Part shown: positions 41,472-49,976 of the stretch, piece after piece
Position numbering within the stretch: the first letter of the stretch is position 1
Layout of the letters: each line of letters opens with the position of its first letter
From: an uncultured Eggerthella sp.
Lineage (GTDB): Bacteria; Actinomycetota; Coriobacteriia; Coriobacteriales; Eggerthellaceae
NCBI GenBank assembly: GCA_900553605.1
Contig: USDX01000001.1
Coordinates: 124,001 to 188,000 of the forward strand
DNA length: 64,000 bases
Direction of reading: 5' to 3'
The notes under the pieces: model-generated
The model's database searches: none
Seen by the model: the letters and a program-made list of their open reading frames with translations, nothing else
Told to the model about the DNA's origin: nothing
Made by a program: the position numbers and the translations under genes

Positions 41472-41870
41472 ATGAGCATGAACGATCCTATTGCAGATAT
41501 GCTTACGCGTGTGCGTAACGCAAACTCTGCTGGCAAGCAGACGGTTTCCATGCCGTCCAGCAAGAAGCTTGTCGAAATCGCCCGCATCATGCAGGAAGAG
41601 GGCTACATCAACGGCTTCGAAATTGAGCCGGCTCAGCCCCGCGACGTTCTGACTATCACCCTCAAGTATGGTGAGAAGAAGGCTCGCACCATTCGCGGCA
41701 TCAAGCGCATCTCCAAGCCTGGTCTGCGCATTTATGCTGGCAAGGACGAGCTTCCTCGCGTTCTCGGTGGTCTTGGTACTGCTGTTATTTCGACGAGCAA
41801 GGGCGTTATGACCGACCGCGACGCACGCAAGGAAGGCGTCGGCGGCGAAGTCATGGCGTACATCTGGTAG
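41472..41870 (+). CDS. rpsH: 30S ribosomal protein S8
   Basis: S8 binds the central domain of 16S rRNA and in E. coli represses the spc operon. DPIADMLTRVRNAN and the C-terminal STSKGVMTDRDARKEGVGGEVMAYIW are typical, and the product has 132 residues. The start was set at MSMNDP after AAAGGAGAAACACAACA. The 111-bp gap before it is long for this cluster. Confidence 0.96.
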   Translation: MSMNDPIADMLTRVRNANSAGKQTVSMPSSKKLVEIARIMQEEGYINGFEIEPAQPRDVLTITLKYGEKKARTIRGIKRISKPGLRIYAGKDELPRVLGGLGTAVISTSKGVMTDRDARKEGVGGEVMAYIW

Positions 41871-41886
41871 GAAGGAAGGAGCACAA

Positions 41887-42429
41887 ATGTCTCGTATTGG
41901 TAAGATCCCTGTTGCTATTCCTTCTGGCGTTGAGGTTAAGGTTGACGGCCATGTTGTTACCGTAAAGGGCAGCAAGGGCGAACTTACTCGTGAATTCAAC
42001 CCCATGATGACCATCAAGGTTGAGGGCGAAGAAGTTATTGTTGAGCGTCCCGATGATTCCCGTCAGGCAAAGAGCCTTCATGGCCTTACGCGCACCCTTA
42101 TCCACAACATGGTAGAGGGCGTTCATGATGGTTACTCCAAGAAGCTCGAGCTCGTAGGCGTTGGCTATCGTGCAGCGCTCAAGGGTTCTGATCTGGAGAT
42201 CCAGCTCGGTTACTCTCATCCGGTTATCGTTAAGGCTCCTGAAAACATTACCTTCGAAGTTCCTAGCCAGACCGAGATTATCGTAAAGGGCATCAGCAAG
42301 GAACAGGTCGGCCAGGTTGCTGCCGACATCCGCGCATGGCGTAAGCCTGAGCCTTACAAGGGCAAGGGTGTTCGTTATGAAGGCGAGTATGTCCGTCGTA
42401 AGCTCGGCAAGGCCGCAAAGTCTGAGTAG
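41887..42429 (+). CDS. rplF: 50S ribosomal protein L6
   Basis: L6 lies near the factor-binding site of the large subunit. MSRIGKIPVAIPSGVEVKVDG and the end EPYKGKGVRYEGEYVRRKLGKAAK identify it, and 180 residues is standard. GGAAGGAAGGAGCACAA precedes the ATG. Confidence 0.97.
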   Translation: MSRIGKIPVAIPSGVEVKVDGHVVTVKGSKGELTREFNPMMTIKVEGEEVIVERPDDSRQAKSLHGLTRTLIHNMVEGVHDGYSKKLELVGVGYRAALKGSDLEIQLGYSHPVIVKAPENITFEVPSQTEIIVKGISKEQVGQVAADIRAWRKPEPYKGKGVRYEGEYVRRKLGKAAKSE

Positions 42430-42464
42430 TAGCTCAGTAGCGAAGTATTGAAGGGAATCTACTT

Positions 42465-42833
42465 ATGAAGAAGCTTCAAAAGAAACAGGCTGGGCTGCGC
42501 CGTCGTCACACTCGTGTTCGTGGCAAGATCTCTGGTACGGCTGCCCGTCCGCGTTTGTGCATTACGCGTTCTAACTCGAACATGTATGCTCAGGTTATCG
42601 ACGACGTTGCCGGTAAGACCATCTGTGGTGTTTCCACCCTCGGTCCCGAGTTCAAGGCAACCGAGAAGAGCGGTGCTACCGTAGATGGTGCTGCAGCTCT
42701 CGGTCTGATCATCGGTAAGAAAGCACAGGAAAACGGTGTTACCGAGGTTGTATTCGACCGCGGTGGCAATCTGTATCACGGTCGCATCAAGGCAGTTGCC
42801 GATGGTGCCCGCGAAGCAGGCCTGAAGTTCTAA
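42465..42833 (+). CDS. rplR: 50S ribosomal protein L18
   Basis: L18 brings 5S rRNA into the large subunit. RRRHTRVRGKISGTAARPRLCITRSN and the C-terminal VVFDRGGNLYHGRIKAVADGAREAGLKF are typical. The product has 122 residues. AAGGGAATCTACTT precedes the ATG. Confidence 0.97.
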   Translation: MKKLQKKQAGLRRRHTRVRGKISGTAARPRLCITRSNSNMYAQVIDDVAGKTICGVSTLGPEFKATEKSGATVDGAAALGLIIGKKAQENGVTEVVFDRGGNLYHGRIKAVADGAREAGLKF

Positions 42834-42849
42834 GAGAGGGTTAAGGTCT

Positions 42850-43374
42850 ATGGCTCGTAAGCAAGAAAACCAGGCAGGCGTTCCCGAACTTCAGGAACGC
42901 GTCGTCTATATCAATCGCGTCTCCAAGGTTGTCAAGGGTGGTCGTCGTTTCGCACTCACCGCTCTGGTAGTTGTTGGTGACGGCAAGGGTCGCGTGGGTA
43001 TCGGCATGGGCAAGTCCCAGGAAGTTCCCACCGCCATCAAGAAGGGCGTAGAGGATGCGAAGAAGAACATGTTCTCCATTCCTCTGACCGAGGCTGGCAC
43101 GCTTCCTCACGACATCATCGGTGAGTATGGCGCTGGTCGCGTTCTCCTTAAGCCCGCTACTCCTGGTACCGGCGTTATCGCTGGCGGCGCAGCTCGTGCC
43201 GTTCTCGAACTCGCTGGTGTAAAGGATGTTTTCGCTAAGTCCCTCGGCACTGACAACGTTCTTAACATTGTTAAGGCTGTTGCTGAAGGTCTTAAGGAAA
43301 TGCAGAGCCCCGAGGCAGTTTCTGCTCGCCGCGGTATCTCTGTAGCTAAGATTTATGGCTGGAAGGAGAACTAG
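42850..43374 (+). CDS. rpsE: 30S ribosomal protein S5
   Basis: S5 acts in decoding fidelity and mRNA unwinding. ERVVYINRVSKVVKGGRRF, GKGRVGIGMGKSQEVPTAI and the end of the family domain are present. The product has 174 residues. GAGAGGGTTAAGGTCT precedes the ATG. rpmD starts 2 bp after its stop. Confidence 0.97.
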   Translation: MARKQENQAGVPELQERVVYINRVSKVVKGGRRFALTALVVVGDGKGRVGIGMGKSQEVPTAIKKGVEDAKKNMFSIPLTEAGTLPHDIIGEYGAGRVLLKPATPGTGVIAGGAARAVLELAGVKDVFAKSLGTDNVLNIVKAVAEGLKEMQSPEAVSARRGISVAKIYGWKEN

Positions 43375-43376
43375 TA

Positions 43377-43565
43377 ATGGCTGACGCAAAGAAACTGCGC
43401 ATCACCCAGGTAAAGAGCTCCATCGGCTACAAGTACGATCAGGGTCGCACCCTGAAGGCTCTTGGTCTTGGTAAGATCGGTCGCACGGTTGAGCAGGTAG
43501 ACAATCCTGGCGTTCGTGGCATGATCTTCAAGGTTCAGCACCTCGTAGAGGTTGAAGAACTGTAA
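43377..43565 (+). CDS. rpmD: 50S ribosomal protein L30
   Basis: L30 is a small protein of the large subunit. KLRITQVKSSIGYKYDQGRTLKALGLGKIGRTVEQVDNP is typical and the product has 62 residues. AAGGAGAACTAGTA at the rpsE end serves as ribosome site. A strong terminator follows, so the operon is broken again before rplO. Confidence 0.96.
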   Translation: MADAKKLRITQVKSSIGYKYDQGRTLKALGLGKIGRTVEQVDNPGVRGMIFKVQHLVEVEEL

Positions 43566-43570
43566 ATGCT

Positions 43571-43600
43571 AAAGCCCCGCTCACTGAGCGGGGCTTTTCT
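43571..43600 (+). terminator. Intrinsic terminator after rpmD
   Basis: The 12-bp GC-rich stem AAAGCCCCGCTC/GAGCGGGGCTTT has a 3-nt loop and a TTTTCT tail. It separates rpmD from rplO, which are normally cotranscribed. Confidence 0.9.
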
Positions 43601-43776
43601 ATTCTCGTAGTAGGACATTATGCGGATCGAAGCGCAGTGCAAGGAAAAAGCCTGAAATAATATCGTTTTAGGTCTAGCACGGTTACTGCATCTGCGGAGC
43701 ATTCGATTCAATTGTTGAACTTATGATGGGCTGTATCTAACTTATTGACTTCTGCCCCGCATTTGATTTCAACCTA

Positions 43777-43785
43777 TGGCATAAT
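43777..43785 (+). promoter_or_regulatory. Extended -10 promoter of rplO-secY
   Basis: TGG-CATAAT fits an extended -10 element (TGn followed by a good -10). No -35 match lies at the right distance. It gives a leader of about 85 nt to rplO. Confidence 0.5.
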
Positions 43786-43876
43786 GATCTAGTTTGTAAG
43801 TTCGTCGGCGGCGAGCTGCCGACCTCTATTCCAATCGGTGGGGTAGAGACAGCGTAAAAAAGGAGAAAAAGAAAAC

Positions 43877-44326
43877 ATGGAACTTAAGGATCTGAAGCCC
43901 GCTGAGGGTTCTCGTCACAGCCGCAAGCGCGTAGGTCGCGGTCCCGCATCTGGTACCGGCAAGACCGCTGGTCGTGGTCTGAACGGTCAGAAGTCTCGTT
44001 CTGGCGGCGCTAAGGGTAACGGCTTCGAAGGTGGTCAGACTCCTCTGGCTCGTCGTCTTCCTAAGCTCCCTGGCTTCCGCAACATCAACCATGTTGAGTA
44101 CCTTCCCGTTAACGTTAGCCGTATCGAGAAGTACTACGAAGCTGGCGAAGTGGTAGACGGTGAATCCCTCGTAGCTAAGGGCATCATCAAGCACTCCACC
44201 GATCTTGTTAAGGTTCTGGGCGACGGCGAAATCACCAAGGCTGTAACCGTTAAGGTTGACAAGGTTTCCGCTTCCGCAAAGGCTAAGATCGAGGCAGCTG
44301 GCGGAAAGGTCGAAGAGCCTTGCTAA
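43877..44326 (+). CDS. rplO: 50S ribosomal protein L15
   Basis: L15 is a late-assembly protein of the large subunit. LKPAEGSRHSRKRVGRGPASGTGKTAGRGLNGQKSRSG is the signature, and 149 residues is normal. AAAGGAGAAAAAGAAAAC precedes the ATG. Its stop overlaps the secY start by 7 bp, so the two are coupled. Confidence 0.97.
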   Translation: MELKDLKPAEGSRHSRKRVGRGPASGTGKTAGRGLNGQKSRSGGAKGNGFEGGQTPLARRLPKLPGFRNINHVEYLPVNVSRIEKYYEAGEVVDGESLVAKGIIKHSTDLVKVLGDGEITKAVTVKVDKVSASAKAKIEAAGGKVEEPC

Positions 44327-45600
44327 GTTCCCTCGTACAGGCGTTCAAGGTACCTGAGCTCAGGAATAAAATCCTGTTCACTCTTGGTATCTTGGTGCTT
44401 TACCGATTCGGCGCTTACCTGCCGGTGCCGGGCATCCCGTTCCAGGCATTTGCTGATTCTTTTTCTCAGCAGGGTGTCTCGATGGTTATGCTCGACCTCT
44501 TCACTGGCGGTGCTTTGTCGAACTTCTCGGTATTTGCACTGGGTATTATGCCGTACATCACTGCATCTATCATTATGCAGTTGATGCAAGGTGTTATCCC
44601 TGCCGTTGGCCGCTGGGCTAAAGAGGGCGAAACGGGCAGGCGTCGCATTACTCAGGTTACGCGTTACCTTACGCTTGGTCTGGGTCTGATCAACGCTGTT
44701 GGTTACCTTTTCCTCTTCAAGTCCGAGGCTTATGGTGTTGTTTTCAGCACCGCTGTTCCTGAGATCGTCACCGACATCTTGGTTGTGTTCACTCTTGTAG
44801 TTGGCACTGCTTTGATCATGTGGATGGGCGAGCTCATTACTCAGCACGGTGTTGGCAATGGTATGTCGTTGATCATCTTCGTTTCCATCATCTCTTCGGT
44901 TCCGTCGGCAATCTTCTCGTCGATCAACCTGAATGCAGATATGGGTATGGGCATTGCAGTAACCGTTCTTATTTTGGTTGTAGTGCTGCTTTGCATCCCT
45001 GCGATTATCTTCGTAGAGCGTGCTCAGCGTCGTATCCCAATTAGCTATGCAAAGCGCGTTCAGGGTCGTAAGGTTATGGGCGGTCAGAGCTCTTACCTTC
45101 CTATCAAGATCAACGCTGCAGGTGTTATTCCTATCATCTTCGCAAGCTGCTTGATTTACTTCCCTGCGCAGATCGCTGCTTTGTTCAATGTTGATTGGCT
45201 CACCATGGTTGCCAATGCTATTTCGGCAGGTTGGGTGAACTGGATCCTCACTGCGCTGCTCATTGTGTTCTTCGCATACTTCTACACCTCGATTGTTTTC
45301 AATCCCGAGGACACTGCGGAAAACCTTCAGCGTCAGGGTGGATTTATTCCCGGTATTCGTCCTGGTCAGAATACCGTGCAGTACATTAAGGATGTTCTGC
45401 ACAGGGTTACGCTTCCTGGTGCGATTTTCATCGCAGCCATTGCGGTTATCCCTTCCATATTGTTCTTCTTTACGAACAATTCTTTGATTCAGGCGTTTGG
45501 CGGTACCTCGATCCTCATCATGATCGGTGTTGCTTTGGACACTATGAATAAGATCGAGTCGCAGTTGAAAATGTACAACTACGACGGATTCTTCAAGTAA
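44320..45600 (+). CDS. secY: Protein translocase subunit SecY
   Basis: SecY is the channel of the Sec translocon, with ten membrane helices. The start is TTG inside the end of rplO, giving MLSSLVQAFKVPELRNKILFTL, the typical actinobacterial N-terminus. The plug and pore regions (FGAYLPVPGI) and the ribosome-docking loop (RRIPISYAKR) are seen. The length of 426 residues is normal. secE and secG are not in the window. A terminator follows. Confidence 0.96.
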   Translation: MLSSLVQAFKVPELRNKILFTLGILVLYRFGAYLPVPGIPFQAFADSFSQQGVSMVMLDLFTGGALSNFSVFALGIMPYITASIIMQLMQGVIPAVGRWAKEGETGRRRITQVTRYLTLGLGLINAVGYLFLFKSEAYGVVFSTAVPEIVTDILVVFTLVVGTALIMWMGELITQHGVGNGMSLIIFVSIISSVPSAIFSSINLNADMGMGIAVTVLILVVVLLCIPAIIFVERAQRRIPISYAKRVQGRKVMGGQSSYLPIKINAAGVIPIIFASCLIYFPAQIAALFNVDWLTMVANAISAGWVNWILTALLIVFFAYFYTSIVFNPEDTAENLQRQGGFIPGIRPGQNTVQYIKDVLHRVTLPGAIFIAAIAVIPSILFFFTNNSLIQAFGGTSILIMIGVALDTMNKIESQLKMYNYDGFFK

Positions 45601-45601
45601 C

Positions 45602-45634
45602 AAGAAAGGCGGCAATTAGCCGCCTTTCTTTTTT
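45602..45634 (+). terminator. Intrinsic terminator of secY
   Basis: The 12-bp stem AAGAAAGGCGGC/GCCGCCTTTCTT has a 5-nt loop and a T-run. It lies directly after the secY stop, so adk needs its own promoter. Confidence 0.92.
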
Positions 45635-45719
45635 GAGCAATGTCACTTTGCCCTTAATACGCTTCAATTTGTTAAAATAGATTGATCGATTTCTATCGTG
45701 TTACGAAAGGAACATTTCC

Positions 45720-46346
45720 ATGAATATCGTTTTACTGGGCGCACCGGGCGCTGGTAAGGGCACTCAGGCTGCAAAGCTGGTAGAGAAGTATGGCTTTGCT
45801 CACATCTCCACTGGCGACATGCTTCGCGCTGCCGTTAAGAACCAGACTCCTCTTGGTCTTGAGGCTAAGAAGTACATGGATGCTGGCGATCTTGTGCCCG
45901 ATGAAGTTGTAATTGGCCTCGTAAAAGAGCGTCTGCAGGATGCCGATACCGCCAATGGCTTCATCCTTGACGGGTTCCCCCGCACCTCCACTCAGGCCGT
46001 TGCGCTTGATTCGGAGCTTTCTTCCCTCGAGCGTCCTCTTGATGCTGCTCTTCTTGTTGATGTTGACAAGGAAGTTATCATTAAGCGTCTTACCTCTCGT
46101 CGCATGTGCCGCGACTGCGGTTACATCGGTTCCGACGCTGACGCTGCTTGCCCTAAGTGCAATGGCGAAATGTACCAGCGCGACGACGATAATGAAGCTA
46201 CGGTACGTAACCGCCTTGATGTTTACGAGAGCTCTACTGCTCCGCTCATCGATTACTACCGTGGTTGCGAGCTTCTGAGGGAGATCGATGGCGACCGCGA
46301 TCCTCAGGTAGTATTTGACGCAATCGTTTCCACGCTCGGCTTGTAA
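45720..46346 (+). CDS. adk: Adenylate kinase with zinc-type lid
   Basis: The enzyme balances ATP, ADP and AMP (2 ADP to ATP and AMP). The P-loop is GAPGAGKGTQ. The AMP-binding segment has STGDMLRAAV and DGFPRT. The lid domain has four cysteines in CRDCG and CPKC, so it binds zinc as in Gram-positive types. The length of 208 residues is slightly short. GAAAGGAACATTTCC precedes the ATG. It follows secY as in many bacteria, but map and infA do not come next. Confidence 0.96.
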   Translation: MNIVLLGAPGAGKGTQAAKLVEKYGFAHISTGDMLRAAVKNQTPLGLEAKKYMDAGDLVPDEVVIGLVKERLQDADTANGFILDGFPRTSTQAVALDSELSSLERPLDAALLVDVDKEVIIKRLTSRRMCRDCGYIGSDADAACPKCNGEMYQRDDDNEATVRNRLDVYESSTAPLIDYYRGCELLREIDGDRDPQVVFDAIVSTLGL

Positions 46347-46363
46347 GCAAGCGTCTTAATGTG

Positions 46364-46393
46364 TCCCCGCATCGTTTGGTGCGGGGATTTTTT
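46364..46393 (+). terminator. Intrinsic terminator of adk
   Basis: The stem CCCCGCA/TGCGGGG has an 8-nt loop and an ATTTTTTTA tail. It ends the ribosomal/secY/adk block. Confidence 0.85.
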
Positions 46394-46465
46394 ATTCTCG
46401 TGCTTCTTCTGAAAGAGTAGTGCGTGGGCAATATGGCGTAAGTGTATCTTGTAAAATGATTCGCT

Positions 46466-48727
46466 ATGAAACCTATTGAAGACATTGCATTTGACTGCAT
46501 AGACCTCGCCAAAGCCAATCGAGGTCGAATTAAACATGCGCTATCCCGCATTTTCGTGGTTGCTATTGTTGCGTTGCTCCTCGAAATCTTTCTGTTCAAT
46601 ATGAACTATTTTCGATCGGCTACCTATGAGCCGATCAATTTAGCTGATCGCATTAGCCTTGATGCAAACGATACGGGAACTTCGAATTTCGGTTTAGGGC
46701 ACAGCGAGCAGTACAAGTTTACTGAGTCGAAAACTGCTGTAGATTTTTACGATCTCAATAAAGTGGTGAATAATATCCACCTTGATTTCGATAATTCGCA
46801 GCCTGCTCAGAACCTTAAGGTCAAAATCAGCTTTACCGACGCTGCGCATGAAACCTATTTTTCAACGACCGAGTATACATTTGGTGTTCCCGAAATAGAC
46901 GTTTCAACGTATAGCGAGCAAAGTCAGTATCTATACCTTGAGAGTTCAGGCACAATTCAGAACCTGCGCATCGAAATCGTAAGTGATGATGCACGGTACC
47001 CTGTTGTTCTCAATACGGTGGTCATCAATGAGCGTCAGCCATTTGAGTTCAATGGTCTACGCTATTTCCTGGCGTTTGCCGTTCTGCTTTTGCTTTATGT
47101 GTTTCGACCCGGCTCGAGCATTTATCGTTGCCGAGTTAAGGAACATCCGAGGTTTTCCCGTGCATGCATCGTCCTGGCAACAGCTTGCGAGATTTTCGTT
47201 CTTACTGCGTACCTTTTACTTGGATCAAACCAGGTTGGTATTGCTACGGCTAATTACAATTCGGGCTCCTGGGATGGCCACAGCATTGTAAACACCTATA
47301 AGGTTGGTGGAGATAATGCCCAGCAGTATGCTGAGCTCGCGAAGGCTATGGCTGATGGCCAGCTGTATTTGGAAGTGGAGCCTCCCCAATGGCTGGTAGA
47401 CATGGACAACCCCTACGACAAGGGTGCACGCGATGAACTCCAGAAGCAGACAGGTGAGTCATACCTGTTCGATGTGGCGTACTACGAGGGTCATTACTAT
47501 GTGTATTTCGGCGTGTTGCCAGTGCTGCTGTTCTATTTGCCGTTCTACCTGCTTACGGGGTCTAGTTTCCCAACGGCAATTGGCGTTTTAATTGCCTGCA
47601 TTATGTTCGTGCTGGGCGTAACGGCTCTGATGGATCGATTTGCGCGGCATCATTTTAAGCGTGTTAGCTTAGGCTTGTTCCTCTTGCTGCAAATGCCCTT
47701 GGTGGCTTGTTCGGGCATGCTGTATCTAGCGAAGTTCCCAACGTTCTATTCACTCCCAATTGCAATGGCCTTGGCTTTTACGGTATGGGGCTTGTATTTT
47801 TGGCTTCACGGTCGGTCAACGGAAAGAGCAGCAGGATGGTACCTCGCTGGTTCTCTGTGCATGGCCCTTGTGGTTGCTTGTCGTCCTCAGTTCCTCATTT
47901 TCTCGCTGTTGGCGTTCCCGCTGTTTTGGCGCAAGTTCATTACTGAAAAGCACCTGTTCACTAAGAAGGGGTCAAAGGAATTTGCGTGCCTTTTGGCGCC
48001 CTATTTTGTTGTTGCCGCTGGCATCATGATGTATAACCGTGCGCGCTTCGGCTCTTTCTTCGATTTTGGAGCAAATTACAACCTTACGGTAAACGACATG
48101 ACGCAGCGTGGCATGAACGCTGGCCGTTTGCTGCCGGCTTTGTTCGCATATTTCCTGCAGACCCCAACTACTACCGGCGTGTTTCCTTGGCTTCAGCCAA
48201 CCACGTTTGATACTACGTATTTAGGTCAAACTATCAAGGAAGTAACATTTGGTGGCATTTTAGTATGCTTGCCTATTTTGTGGGTGCTGGCATTTGCTAA
48301 GCCGATACTTTCCTATCGTATTAGAGAACGTTCTACCCATACCGTTGCCAGTGTCGTGATGACTATGCTGGCATCTGCGCTCATTGTTGCTTGCCTTGAT
48401 GCTCAGATGGCGGGCATTCTGCAGCGCTATACCGCCGACTACAGTATCTTGATGCTGATTCCCTCAATCTTGCTTTGCTTCATTGCGAACGATGCCCTGG
48501 CTCCTGATAGAGAAAACGATTGCCGCGATGTTGAGCTGAAGGTAGGAAGCTCTACGGTCCCCAAAGTGCTTGCGCATCGCCTCTTCCTTCGCGTTCTAGG
48601 GGTATTGGTGTTCCTGAGTTTGCTGTATTCCACCCTGATTTGCTTCATACCTGAAACCGGTTGGTATTCCGATGTATACGCATGGGCTTACCAAGACCTT
48701 ATCGAAATGGTTGAGTTCTGGACGTAG
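46466..48727 (+). CDS. Large polytopic membrane protein, GT-C-like
   Basis: The 753-residue product has one N-terminal helix (about 26-46), an outer beta-rich domain of about 170 residues and then about ten further helices. The region with WLVDMDNPYDKGARDE and the loop-rich, YYVYFGVLPVLLFYLPFYLLTG-like pattern resemble membrane-bound GT-C glycosyltransferases that use lipid-linked sugars. No catalytic motif could be confirmed. No ribosome site precedes the ATG. A TAAAAT 9 bp upstream could be a -10 box of a leaderless mRNA. A role in cell-envelope polysaccharide or protein glycosylation is inference. It occupies the place where the alpha operon would normally be. Confidence 0.75.
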   Translation: MKPIEDIAFDCIDLAKANRGRIKHALSRIFVVAIVALLLEIFLFNMNYFRSATYEPINLADRISLDANDTGTSNFGLGHSEQYKFTESKTAVDFYDLNKVVNNIHLDFDNSQPAQNLKVKISFTDAAHETYFSTTEYTFGVPEIDVSTYSEQSQYLYLESSGTIQNLRIEIVSDDARYPVVLNTVVINERQPFEFNGLRYFLAFAVLLLLYVFRPGSSIYRCRVKEHPRFSRACIVLATACEIFVLTAYLLLGSNQVGIATANYNSGSWDGHSIVNTYKVGGDNAQQYAELAKAMADGQLYLEVEPPQWLVDMDNPYDKGARDELQKQTGESYLFDVAYYEGHYYVYFGVLPVLLFYLPFYLLTGSSFPTAIGVLIACIMFVLGVTALMDRFARHHFKRVSLGLFLLLQMPLVACSGMLYLAKFPTFYSLPIAMALAFTVWGLYFWLHGRSTERAAGWYLAGSLCMALVVACRPQFLIFSLLAFPLFWRKFITEKHLFTKKGSKEFACLLAPYFVVAAGIMMYNRARFGSFFDFGANYNLTVNDMTQRGMNAGRLLPALFAYFLQTPTTTGVFPWLQPTTFDTTYLGQTIKEVTFGGILVCLPILWVLAFAKPILSYRIRERSTHTVASVVMTMLASALIVACLDAQMAGILQRYTADYSILMLIPSILLCFIANDALAPDRENDCRDVELKVGSSTVPKVLAHRLFLRVLGVLVFLSLLYSTLICFIPETGWYSDVYAWAYQDLIEMVEFWT

Positions 48728-48807
48728 GTGTATGGTCTCCATGGGGTGCGGAGCTGCATAGCAACGCGAGGCTCGTGAGGTTGCTTCAATTGCATTTGAA
48801 CGAATTA

Positions 48808-48846
48808 ACGGATCAGATGAGCTTGTCTTGTCTGGTCCGTTTTTTT
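48808..48846 (+). terminator. Intrinsic terminator of the membrane protein gene
   Basis: The 10-bp stem ACGGATCAGA/TCTGGTCCGT (one G-T pair) has a 13-nt loop and a T7 tail. Confidence 0.85.
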
Positions 48847-49063
48847 GATTAGGAAACAAGAATACTGAATTTTATGCGAGCCACTAAAAGGGTAAGTATT
48901 TTGATTATCTGCCGTTCGCCCCGACAACCCAACCAGTGGCAACTGCCGAATTCCGTCTACCGACCTATATCTAACACGTTCGGAAACCCCTAAAGGGCGA
49001 AAACGTGTGCTCGCTACAATTAAGAAGCTTTCTAAAAAGCAAACCTTAAGCGAGAGGAGAGGT
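48847..49063 (+). other. Leader of the 2-oxoacid oxidoreductase operon
   Basis: No gene is seen here. The clearest structure is a hairpin at 48974-49008 with outer stem ACACGTT/AACGTGT and an inner CCC/GGG pair, about 55 bp before the first gene. It has no T-run. No known riboswitch class was recognised. Confidence 0.4.
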
Positions 49064-49636
49064 ATGTCACAGTTGACCGAAATCCGCTGGCATGCACGTG
49101 CTGGCCAAGGTGCGGTTACGGCGGCGAAGCTTGTCGCGGACACGGCACTGCTGCAGGGCAACTACATCCAGGCTATGCCCGAATATGGCCCGGAGCGTAC
49201 GGGAGCACCCCTGAAGGCGTATACGCGTGTATCCAGTGATCCCATCGAGGTTCACAACAACATTCAGAATCCCGACATCGTTATCATCATGGATGACACC
49301 CTGTTGGCTTCTACAGACGTAATGGAGGGTATGCCCGAAGACGGTATCCTCCTGTTCAACACCACAATGACGGCTGCTGAAGCCCGTGCAGCGGTAGGTG
49401 CTCCTGAAAGCATGCGTGTTGCTGTAGTTGATGCTTCGGGCATCGCACTTGCAACCATCAAGAAGGACATGCCTAATACCCCGATCGTAGGCGCATTGGC
49501 TAAGATCACGGGTCTTTTCCCGGTTGAAAAGGTCAAGGAACGCCTGGTTATCACCTTCGGCAAGAAGTTCTCCCAGGAAATGATCGACGCGAACCTCGCC
49601 TCCGTTGAGCGCGCTTATCAGGAGGTGCAAGAATAA
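49064..49636 (+). CDS. porG: 2-oxoacid:ferredoxin oxidoreductase, gamma subunit
   Basis: This is the gamma subunit of a four-subunit enzyme that oxidises a 2-oxoacid (probably pyruvate) with CoA to acyl-CoA, CO2 and reduced ferredoxin. IRWHARAGQGAVTAAKLVADTAL and MPEYGPERTGAPLKAYTRVS are the gamma-domain marks. The start was set at MSQLTE after GAGAGGAGAGGT, giving 190 residues. An upstream in-frame ATG has no ribosome site. The ATG of the delta gene overlaps its stop (TAATG). Confidence 0.93.
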   Translation: MSQLTEIRWHARAGQGAVTAAKLVADTALLQGNYIQAMPEYGPERTGAPLKAYTRVSSDPIEVHNNIQNPDIVIIMDDTLLASTDVMEGMPEDGILLFNTTMTAAEARAAVGAPESMRVAVVDASGIALATIKKDMPNTPIVGALAKITGLFPVEKVKERLVITFGKKFSQEMIDANLASVERAYQEVQE

Positions 49637-49974
49637 TGTCCAAGTACCAGTTTGATGGTTCCAACTACGATAATTGGAAGCCCGAAGATTTTCCGACCGG
49701 TTATGTATGCCCCGAAGGCGGCACGTCAACCAACTGCTACACCGGCGGTTGGCGCTCCAATCGTCCTATCTGGGATTCCGAGAAGTGCTCCAATTGCATG
49801 CTGTGTTGGGCTTACTGCCCCGATTCCTCCATTGAGGTTAAAGACGGCGCAATGACGGGCATCGACCTGTTCCATTGCAAGGGCTGCGGCGTTTGCGTTC
49901 AAGAGTGCAAGTTCGGCGCACTCGAGCTTATCTCCGAGGCTGAAGCCCAGGAGCAGGAAGCGAAGGGGGAGTAA
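49636..49974 (+). CDS. porD: 2-oxoacid:ferredoxin oxidoreductase, delta (ferredoxin) subunit
   Basis: The 112-residue subunit carries two [4Fe-4S] clusters bound by CSNCMLCWAYCP and CKGCGVCVQECK, which pass electrons to free ferredoxin. The N-terminus has the delta-type tail (SNRPIWDSEKC). Its start overlaps the gamma stop and the alpha gene starts 2 bp after its stop, so the complex is made in balanced amounts. Confidence 0.93.
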   Translation: MSKYQFDGSNYDNWKPEDFPTGYVCPEGGTSTNCYTGGWRSNRPIWDSEKCSNCMLCWAYCPDSSIEVKDGAMTGIDLFHCKGCGVCVQECKFGALELISEAEAQEQEAKGE

Positions 49975-49976
49975 CC

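Noticed and set aside
48974..49008. Known riboswitch before the 2-oxoacid oxidoreductase operon
   Set aside because: No conserved core of a class I know was found, only a simple hairpin.
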